Positions 1 to 4,557 of a stretch of DNA of 7,412 bases are shown piece by piece (positions within the stretch are counted from its first letter, which is position 1; every line of letters starts with the position of its first letter). The notes under the pieces are model-generated. The model worked only from the letters and a program-made list of their open reading frames with translations. It was not told where the DNA came from and did no database searches. The DNA is taken from contig JANXSE010000060.1 in assembly GCA_025356695.1 (NCBI GenBank), positions 1 to 7,412 on the forward strand. Reading direction: 5' to 3'. A program made the position numbers and the translations under genes. The stretch comes from Betaproteobacteria bacterium (GTDB taxonomy: Bacteria > Pseudomonadota > Gammaproteobacteria > Burkholderiales > SG8-41).

Positions 1-242
1 GAGTGGATCGGGTACTCGCCCGGAATGTCGCCGCGGCCGGCCAGCTTGTGACCATCGAGATCGACGGTCAGCAGATCGCTGGAAGCGGCTTTGAGGCCAA
101 GCGAATGACGGGTCAGCAAAAATGTATCCGAGCCGGGCAGTCGTCCGCTGATGTGGCCGAAGCCTTCGATGAAGCCGCGCTGGTAAAGGAAGCGCCAGCC
201 TTTGAGCATTTTTGTGCGGAGCTCTTTTTCGTCGGTATTCAT
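1..242 (-). CDS. Class II aldolase/adducin family protein, N-terminal part (cut by window edge)
   Basis: The reading frame opens at ATG 242-240 on the minus strand and stays open for 80 codons to the left edge, so only the N-terminal third or so of a normal 220-260 residue protein is visible. Segments GFGHISGRLP (about residues 26-35), LTRHSLGLKA (44-53) and PGEYPIH (73-79) match the start of the class II aldolase/adducin fold, where an early loop binds the phosphate or carboxylate of the substrate. The metal-binding histidines lie beyond the edge and cannot be checked. A ribosome site (GAGGA, 251-255) sits 8 bases before the start, and the gene begins 20 bases after the preceding gene stops, so it is probably the last visible member of the leftward operon. 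The family includes L-fuculose-phosphate and ribulose-phosphate enzymes and also the PhtC-type dihydroxyphthalate decarboxylases. The non-sugar context makes the second type worth considering, but this is inference. Confidence 0.88.
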   Translation of the reverse strand, partial: MNTDEKELRTKMLKGWRFLYQRGFIEGFGHISGRLPGSDTFLLTRHSLGLKAASSDLLTVDLDGHKLAGRGDIPGEYPIH

Positions 243-262
243 TGCGGAGTTCCTCGGGCGTT

Positions 263-877
263 TTAGTTGCAGGGTTCTTCGCCGGCCGGTTGCAGCGGCT
301 GCGGCACGAAGCCGAATTTTGCCGCAACGGCGGCGGAGGCGATAGCGTGGAGCGGCACGTACGAACCGGCGTAACACAGGCAGAGATCGGCATCAGCGCC
401 GGTCTGGATCGACTCGATGCGCGCGGCGACGGCGTCTTCGTCCAGCGTATGGCCGGCGGCATCGGTAAGACAGGGCAGCAGCAGGTCGAGGTTGCGGTCG
501 TCCAGCATGCCGGCCCCGTGTTCGGTCACCAGCAGCAGTACGCCGTTTTCGTCCACCCACATTGATTCGATGGTACGCACCGCCGCGCCGGTGTGCGCTT
601 CGATCCTGAGCGCTGCCTGCGGATCGGCTTTCCACACGATGCGAAAGACGAAAGGCGTGTAATCGAGTTCGACAAACACGCGCTGCGGCCCGTTCTGGAA
701 AAACCAGCGGCCTTCGCTGTCGTGGTCGAAATTGCGGCTGATGAAGCCGGCGATCACCGTGTTGGTGACGGCATCACCCTTGATGCGCCAGACGCCGCGG
801 CGGTCGAGACCGAGCCAGCCGTAGACATTGGGCACATCCGGCCATTTGGCCATCGCCTGTTTAACGATGTCGTCCAT
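263..877 (-). CDS. Conserved protein of unknown function (Burkholderiales DUF family)
   Basis: This encodes a 204-residue protein of unknown function. It has no signal peptide and no membrane segment, so it is probably cytoplasmic. The N-terminus MDDIVKQAMAKWPDVP, followed by YGWLGLDRRGVWR (19-31) and RWFFQNGPQRVFVELD (57-72), resembles an uncharacterised family common in Burkholderiales. From memory this is annotated as DUF2946, but I cannot confirm the number. The second half has acidic and hydrophobic stretches and a CLC pair (residues 166-168). The start at 877 gives the family-like N-terminus, but no clear ribosome site precedes it. The gap to the upstream stop is 68 bases and carries a strong hairpin, while the downstream aldolase gene starts only 20 bases after this stop. 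Its link to the metabolic genes is positional only, and it may be a passenger. Confidence 0.8.
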   Translation of the reverse strand: MDDIVKQAMAKWPDVPNVYGWLGLDRRGVWRIKGDAVTNTVIAGFISRNFDHDSEGRWFFQNGPQRVFVELDYTPFVFRIVWKADPQAALRIEAHTGAAVRTIESMWVDENGVLLLVTEHGAGMLDDRNLDLLLPCLTDAAGHTLDEDAVAARIESIQTGADADLCLCYAGSYVPLHAIASAAVAAKFGFVPQPLQPAGEEPCN

Positions 878-918
878 GGCGGCGCAATACTTGGCGGCAG
901 GTGAATATGAATCGAAGA

Positions 919-940
919 CGCGGCGGCATCAACCGCCGCG
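919..940 (-). terminator. GC-only hairpin directly after a stop codon, terminator-like or RNA-stabilising
   Basis: Two perfect 8-base arms, CGCGGCGG (919-926) and CCGCCGCG (933-940), enclose a 6-base loop. Read on the minus strand, the hairpin begins 5 bases after the TAG stop (948-946) of the small conserved gene and is followed by TCTTCGATT, which has only scattered T residues. The strength and position fit an intercistronic terminator or attenuator, or a 3'-end stabilising hairpin. The lack of a clean T-tract argues against a full intrinsic terminator. Confidence 0.4.
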
Positions 941-945
941 GCTGA

Positions 946-1500
946 CTAATGCAGATGCCGGTTGCGCGGATGCGGCGACAGCGCGGGTGCTGCGGCACTT
1001 TGCTTGTCGGTGGCGGGGCGGCTTTTCCAGTCTTCGTCGAACATCTGGTTGACGATGCCGACCACGCGGTCGACGCGGCCTTTTTCAAAATGCGCCGAGA
1101 GGAGGCCAACGAGGTCTTCTTCGACGCACTGGCGGCGGATTTCATGGATGGCTTCCGGGCTGGGGCCGATGAAGACCTGCTGGAACTCTTCCTTGCCATT
1201 GTCCTGGTAATAGGTCACGGTGACTTCGGAGGCGTAATCGGTGAGTGGGCCGAGCGCGTTGAAAGCTTCCTTCAGCCGGTGATGGAAGCTGCGGCCGACT
1301 TCGCCGGTCCAGCACATGTCGAGCGCCTGTTCCTTGGGGTCTAACTGGATGCCCGGTTCGTCGCGCTCCATGCTCTGTACCTTGGTGATGGCGTCGACTT
1401 CAAGATAGTCGAGCCACGGGCGCAGGGCGTCCTCGATCTGGCTCAGGTGCACGCCCTTGCACAGGAATGCGGTGCCGTGAACGTGAACTTCCATGCGCAT
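946..1500 (-). CDS. Small conserved protein of unknown function (DUF6806-like)
   Basis: This is a 184-residue protein starting MRMEVHVHG, with no signal peptide or membrane segment. The opening IEVHVHG-like strand, a PWLDYL segment near residue 30, an EPGIQLDPKEQALDMCWTGE segment in the first half, and a predicted beta strand EVTVTYY near the middle recall a small Burkholderiales family that I associate with DUF6806, with moderate certainty. The tail is Ala/Pro-rich and ends with basic and histidine residues (HPRNRHLH). I chose ATG 1500-1498 because GGAG at 1507-1510 lies 6 bases before it. The frame is open up to 1626, but that extension overlaps the end of the amidohydrolase gene and reads as non-protein-like. 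ATG at 1494 and ATG at 1512 are alternatives. The gene lies 86 bases after the amidohydrolase, with a possible promoter in the gap. The function is unknown. Confidence 0.82.
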   Translation of the reverse strand: MRMEVHVHGTAFLCKGVHLSQIEDALRPWLDYLEVDAITKVQSMERDEPGIQLDPKEQALDMCWTGEVGRSFHHRLKEAFNALGPLTDYASEVTVTYYQDNGKEEFQQVFIGPSPEAIHEIRRQCVEEDLVGLLSAHFEKGRVDRVVGIVNQMFDEDWKSRPATDKQSAAAPALSPHPRNRHLH

Positions 1501-1506
1501 GCTGGT

Positions 1507-1510
1507 CTCC
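1507..1510 (-). promoter_or_regulatory. Ribosome binding site that sets the start at 1500
   Basis: GGAG on the minus strand lies 6 bases upstream of ATG 1500-1498 and 12 bases upstream of the alternative ATG 1494-1492. It overlaps the third candidate, ATG 1512-1510, which therefore lacks a site. It favours the start at 1500 over the much longer open frame reaching 1626. Confidence 0.6.
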
Positions 1511-1517
1511 ATCAATG

Positions 1518-1531
1518 CAGGGCGCACCCTG
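1518..1531 (-). repeat. Short dyad in the leader of the small conserved gene
   Basis: CAGGG and CCCTG arms (1518-1522, 1527-1531) flank a 4-base centre, 7 bases upstream of the GGAG ribosome site on the minus strand. It could be a small leader hairpin or a protein site. Five-base arms are common by chance in GC-rich DNA, so support is weak. Confidence 0.25.
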
Positions 1532-1548
1532 TCTGTTTGCGGGGGCAA

Positions 1549-1557
1549 AGCATAGCA
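1549..1557 (-). promoter_or_regulatory. Possible extended -10 promoter before the small conserved gene
   Basis: On the minus strand the bases read TGCTATGCT, that is a TGn extension followed by TATGCT (4 of 6 matches to TATAAT). No convincing -35 box is seen. Transcription would start near 1542, leaving a leader of about 42 bases. This would let the small conserved gene be expressed independently of the amidohydrolase, which fits the 86-base gap. Confidence 0.3.
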
Positions 1558-1586
1558 CAACGGGGTGTCCGGCGAGGGCGGCGGAC

Positions 1587-2573
1587 TCAGTCCTCGCCGA
1601 GCAGCGTGGCGGCCGTGCGCTCGCAAATCTGCACGCGTTCATCGGCGGTCAGACCCGGTATGGCGTCGATCAAGGCGCGCAGATTCTCTGGCCCCATGTC
1701 GAAGGGATGATCGGTGCCGATGACTACGCGGTCGGCGCCGACCTTATCGATCAGGTAACGCGCCGCCTGCGGGTCGTGGGTGAGGGCGTCGAAGTAAAAA
1801 CGGCGCAGCAGATCGGCCGGCGAGGTTTTCGAATCGCGTCGCGTGCTCGCCCGAATTTTGTAGCCATGGGCGAGGCGGCCGATTTGATACGGAATGTAGC
1901 CGCCGCCGTGCGAGAGCACGAACTTCAGCGTTTTCAATTCGTCGAGCGCACCGCTGAACATCAGGTGCGACACCATCAGCGTGGTGTCAAAGGGAAAGCC
2001 CAGCAGGTTATAGAAATCGTAGTCGTCCATGCCGCCTTTGGCGCTGCACTGGTAGGGGTGGGTGAAGACGAAGCAGCCGAGTTGTTCGATGGTGCGCAGG
2101 ATGGGGCGGAATTTCGGCTCGGCGAGTTGCGCGCCGTCTATGCTGGTGGCGATCTCGACCGCTTTGAATTGGTATTCGCGCACCACGCGTTCGAGTTCGG
2201 CGATGGCCGCATCCGGATGTTGCATCGGCAGATAGGCCATGCCGCGAAAGCGCGCGGGATTTTTGGCGACGAATTGCGCAATGCCGTCGTTGATCAGTGT
2301 GGCGGCCGGCGCTGCGGCCTCGACCGGCAGGTGGTGCAGGAAGATCGGCGGCGCGGCCGACAGCGCGACGACATCGATGCCCATTTCGTCCATCGCGGCG
2401 AGCTTGGCATCGGCGTTGCAGAAGCCGGGCTGCAGCTCGGAGAATTTGCCGCGCCGCTCGTAGAATATTTTGCCGTCGCGGTCTTCAACGCGCATGCCGT
2501 AGCGGCCGGGTTCGCGGCGCGCGGCGTCGATCAGCGTCAGGGGAATGACATGGTTGTGCAGGTCGATGATCAT
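1587..2573 (-). CDS. Amidohydrolase-superfamily enzyme, ACMSD-like (amidohydrolase_2)
   Basis: This 328-residue cytoplasmic TIM-barrel metalloenzyme belongs to the branch containing aminocarboxymuconate-semialdehyde decarboxylase (ACMSD), gamma-resorcylate decarboxylase and related lyases and hydrolases. Visible site residues are H6 and H8 in LHNH (metal), H172 in THPYQ (metal), H222 in LSHGGGYIPYQIGR (catalytic in ACMSD) and D288 in GTDHPFDMG (metal). These match ACMSD positions H9, H11, H177, H228 and D294 closely, and the length is also right for the family. The HGGG segment and the SGALDEL helix before it look strongly ACMSD-like. The usual reaction is non-oxidative decarboxylation of an aromatic or semialdehyde acid, and some relatives are hydrolases or hydratases (LigI, LigJ). 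ATG 2573 is chosen because the family begins at the DxHxH strand. No good ribosome site precedes it; heptamer repeats occupy that place. It is probably the first gene of the leftward block. The substrate is unknown. Confidence 0.92.
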   Translation of the reverse strand: MIIDLHNHVIPLTLIDAARREPGRYGMRVEDRDGKIFYERRGKFSELQPGFCNADAKLAAMDEMGIDVVALSAAPPIFLHHLPVEAAAPAATLINDGIAQFVAKNPARFRGMAYLPMQHPDAAIAELERVVREYQFKAVEIATSIDGAQLAEPKFRPILRTIEQLGCFVFTHPYQCSAKGGMDDYDFYNLLGFPFDTTLMVSHLMFSGALDELKTLKFVLSHGGGYIPYQIGRLAHGYKIRASTRRDSKTSPADLLRRFYFDALTHDPQAARYLIDKVGADRVVIGTDHPFDMGPENLRALIDAIPGLTADERVQICERTAATLLGED

Positions 2574-2578
2574 GGCTG

Positions 2579-2613
2579 TTCAGGATTCAGGATTGAGTAT
2601 TGAGTATTGAGCA
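2579..2613. repeat. Five tandem heptanucleotides before the amidohydrolase start
   Basis: On the plus strand the units are TTCAGGA (2579-2585), TTCAGGA (2586-2592), TTGAGTA (2593-2599), TTGAGTA (2600-2606) and TTGAGCA (2607-2613). All fit TTSAGNA with no gaps. The array ends 5 bases before the amidohydrolase start codon on the minus strand, so it fills the 5' leader where a ribosome site is expected. It is AT-richer than everything around it. Gain or loss of units would change promoter or leader spacing, as in simple-sequence contingency loci. Confidence 0.85.
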
Positions 2614-2625
2614 TAGCGGCGGACG

Positions 2626-2649
2626 GCGCGGCGGGCAAATCCGCGGCGC
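2626..2649. repeat. Imperfect inverted repeat in the divergent intergenic region
   Basis: GCGCGGCGG (2626-2634) and CCGCGGCGC (2641-2649) form 9-base arms with one central mismatch around the AT-rich centre GCAAAT. It lies between the heptamer array and the AT-rich promoter-like patch. It could be an operator shared by the two divergent units, but GC-only arms recur easily in this composition. Confidence 0.3.
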
Positions 2650-2655
2650 TCGTAG

Positions 2656-2676
2656 CATAATGCAGCCATCTATAAA
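2656..2676 (+). promoter_or_regulatory. AT-rich patch, possible -10 region(s) for the rightward operon
   Basis: This patch contains CATAAT (2656-2661, 5 of 6 matches to TATAAT) and TATAAA (2671-2676), about 50-70 bases before the first SDR start codon. GCATAATGC (2655-2663) is itself symmetric around its centre. I find no recognisable -35 box 16-18 bases upstream of either. The reverse strand of the same patch (GCATTATGC) could equally serve the leftward genes. Confidence 0.3.
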
Positions 2677-2694
2677 GCGCGGCGCGAAAGAATC

Positions 2695-2711
2695 GAAGTC
2701 GCCGCGACTTC
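2695..2711. promoter_or_regulatory. 17-base dyad, candidate operator or leader hairpin
   Basis: Perfect 7-base arms GAAGTCG (2695-2701) and CGACTTC (2705-2711) flank a 3-base centre, ending 5 bases before the purine-rich ribosome site (2716-2723) of the rightward operon. The size and symmetry suit a dimeric repressor, for example GntR-, TetR- or MarR-like. The dyad would also fold in RNA as a stem with a 3-base loop next to the ribosome site. A longer alternative pairing exists between 2678-2684 and 2700-2706. Confidence 0.45.
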
Positions 2712-2727
2712 ATGCGAGAGGAGAACC

Positions 2728-3495
2728 ATGTCCGAGGGCAGGCTGGCCGGTGCGGTGGCCATCGTCACCGGTGCCAGCGCCGGCATCGGCGAAACAACCG
2801 CGATCACCTTTGCGCGCGAGGGCGCCAGGGTTGCGCTGGTCGCGCGCAATGCAGGCGAGCTCGAGCGCGTCGCCGCTATTATCAAGGCCGCCGGCGGCAG
2901 CGCGCTTGCCGTCAAAGCCGATGTCACGCGCGCTGCCGACGTCGAAGCGATGGTCAAGTCGGTGATGGATCAATGGAGCCGTATCGACGTGCTGGTCAAC
3001 GCGGTGGGCGGCTGGCATTCGCAGGCGCCGGTCACCGGCTTCGCCGAGGCCGACTGGGACGAGATCTTCGACCTCAACCTGAAGTCGGCGTTCCTCTGCA
3101 TCCGCGCCGCGGCGAAGGTGATGGTCGCGCAGAAGAGCGGGCGCATCATCAACATGGCCTCGCAGGCCGGCCTCGGCCCAAATCCGGCGACCCACTCGAA
3201 CATCGCCTATGCCTGTTCGAAGGCCGGCGTCATCGCGCTGAGCAAGCATCTGGCGAGGCAACTCGGCCCCGACGGCATCACCGTGAATACGGTATCGCCG
3301 GGCACCACGCTGACGCCGCGCGTCGCCAAAGTGTGGGACCTGCCGACGCAGCAGAAGAAGGCGGCGGCCAATCCGCTGCGCTGCCTGGTCACGCCGCAGG
3401 ACTCGGCCGACGCCTGTCTGTTTCTGGCCTCGAATGAGGCGCGCCATATCACCGGCATGAATCTCAATGTCAACGCCGGCGCGGCGATGAGTTGA
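2728..3495 (+). CDS. SDR-family NAD(P)-dependent oxidoreductase (first of two)
   Basis: This is a 255-residue classical short-chain dehydrogenase/reductase, probably cytoplasmic. The dinucleotide motif TGASAGIG spans residues 14-21. R40 after the second strand (VARN) suggests NADP(H) preference, D65 lies in the adenine pocket, and NAVGG (91-95) replaces the usual NNAGG. N117, S145, Y161 and K165 form the complete catalytic tetrad. Family-typical PG at 191-192 precedes the substrate loop, and the tail ITGMNLNVNAGAA is also typical. The likely reaction is reversible alcohol/ketone oxidation or reduction. The start is set by AGGAG at 2719-2723 just upstream. The gene leads the rightward operon, and its TGA is only 3 bases before the next ATG, implying translational coupling with the binding protein. 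The specific substrate is unknown; many relatives are annotated FabG-like without being in fatty acid synthesis. Confidence 0.95.
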   Translation: MSEGRLAGAVAIVTGASAGIGETTAITFAREGARVALVARNAGELERVAAIIKAAGGSALAVKADVTRAADVEAMVKSVMDQWSRIDVLVNAVGGWHSQAPVTGFAEADWDEIFDLNLKSAFLCIRAAAKVMVAQKSGRIINMASQAGLGPNPATHSNIAYACSKAGVIALSKHLARQLGPDGITVNTVSPGTTLTPRVAKVWDLPTQQKKAAANPLRCLVTPQDSADACLFLASNEARHITGMNLNVNAGAAMS

Positions 3496-3498
3496 GTC

Positions 3499-4515
3499 AT
3501 GGCCGCGGCATCGAAATCTCAAATGCACGGGGGCGCCGGGTTTGCACGTTATCTGCGCAGCGCGCTGCTGGCGACGGGCATGGTTTTTTGTGCTGCCCAG
3601 ACGGCACACGCGGCGGAGGCCTATCCGACGAAGCCGATCCGCATCGTCCTCGGTGCGCTGCCCGGCAGCAACACGGATTTTTTCTTTCGCGCGATCGCAA
3701 CACCGATGGGCGCCGCGCTGGGCCAGCAACTGATCGCCGATTACCGCGCCGGCGGCGGTGGTCTTGTCGGTTCTGCCGCTACCTCCAAGGCAAGTCCGGA
3801 TGGTTACACCGTCAGCCTGGTCGGCTCCGGTTTTGTCATGCATCCGGCGTTGATGAAGAGCATGCCCTACGATGCGCTGAAGGATTTCACCGCCGTCGGG
3901 CTGGTGGTCGAATCGACGCAGATGATGGTGATTCATCCGCTGCTGCCGGTGAAAAACCTGAAGGATCTGGTCGAGCTGGCGCGCAAACGCACCGGCCAGC
4001 TCAATTACGGCAGCGCCGGCCCCGGCACCAACACGCATCTGGCCGGCGTCTTGTTTAATCTGCTTGGCAAGGTCAACATTGTCCATGTGCCATATAAAAG
4101 CACGCCGCCGATGCTGGTGGATGTGATGGCGGGGCAGATCGAAATCGCCTACCCAGGCATCGCCAGCGTGATCGAGCATGCGAAGAGCGGCCGCTTGCGT
4201 ATGCTGGCGCAGACCGGTAAAAGGCGCTCCGCCTCGGCGCAGCAGGTGCCGACCATGGAGGAGTCCGGTCTTGAAGGCTACGTCGTGACCAGCGGCTTCG
4301 GTTTGATGGGGCCGGCGGGCATGCCGCGTGCTGTTGTCGACCGCTTGAACGCAGCGATGGTGCAGGCAGTGCGTCTGCCGGCCACGGTGAAGCTGTTCGT
4401 CGACAACGGCGTTGATGCCGTCGGCAGCACAGCGGAGGAATATGATGCCTTCAACCACACCGAAATCGCGCGCTGGATCAGGGTCGTGCGCGACGGCGGC
4501 ATCAAACCCGAATAA
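3499..4515 (+). CDS. Bug/TctC-family tripartite tricarboxylate transporter substrate-binding protein
   Basis: This 338-residue periplasmic solute-binding protein has an N-terminal signal peptide: basic FARYLR (15-20), hydrophobic SALLATGMVFCA (21-32) and AHA ending at residue 38, with likely cleavage before AEAYP. The mature protein opens with YPTKPIR (42-48), the family hallmark. PGSNTD (55-60), GGGGLVG (85-91), SPDGYT (99-104), YGSAGPGTNTHLAG (170-183), HVPYKSTPPMLVDVMAGQI (196-214) and the C-terminal GGIKPE follow in standard order. Bug proteins bind small carboxylates, sometimes amino acids or aromatic acids. The start at 3499 is closely coupled to the preceding SDR. Its n-region of about 20 residues is long, and ATG 3523 (residue 9) would give a more usual signal peptide, but neither has a strong ribosome site. 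TctA and TctB membrane partners are absent, as with most orphan Bug genes. Confidence 0.95.
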   Translation: MAAASKSQMHGGAGFARYLRSALLATGMVFCAAQTAHAAEAYPTKPIRIVLGALPGSNTDFFFRAIATPMGAALGQQLIADYRAGGGGLVGSAATSKASPDGYTVSLVGSGFVMHPALMKSMPYDALKDFTAVGLVVESTQMMVIHPLLPVKNLKDLVELARKRTGQLNYGSAGPGTNTHLAGVLFNLLGKVNIVHVPYKSTPPMLVDVMAGQIEIAYPGIASVIEHAKSGRLRMLAQTGKRRSASAQQVPTMEESGLEGYVVTSGFGLMGPAGMPRAVVDRLNAAMVQAVRLPATVKLFVDNGVDAVGSTAEEYDAFNHTEIARWIRVVRDGGIKPE

Positions 4516-4534
4516 CGCGGCACGCACAGCCGCG
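4516..4534 (+). other. Small intercistronic hairpin
   Basis: CGCGGC (4516-4521) and GCCGCG (4529-4534) can pair around a 7-base loop, beginning directly after the TAA of the binding-protein gene and ending 11 bases before the AGGAG site of the next gene. There is no T-tract. It could act as a 3'-end stabiliser that adjusts relative message levels of a highly needed binding protein, but a 6-base GC stem may also be chance. Confidence 0.3.
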
Positions 4535-4557
4535 CTGAATTTGAGAGGAGCTTCCGC

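Noticed and set aside
3..266. An 87-codon plus-strand open frame at the left edge
   Set aside because: The minus strand encodes class II aldolase-family motifs with a good ribosome site. The plus-strand frame has no family resemblance.
1501..1626. An upstream extension of the small conserved gene to ATG 1626
   Set aside because: It would overlap the end of the amidohydrolase gene, adds a low-complexity Arg/Pro-rich segment, and has no ribosome site. GGAG at 1507-1510 supports the start at 1500.
1467..2603. A 378-codon open frame on the plus strand opposite the amidohydrolase gene
   Set aside because: The opposite strand encodes a complete amidohydrolase with an intact metal site. The plus-strand translation has no recognisable motif and is a compositional shadow.
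2579..2613. The heptamer array as a CRISPR fragment or iteron origin
   Set aside because: The units are contiguous 7-mers with no spacers, there is no rep or cas gene, and five short copies are better described as a simple tandem repeat.
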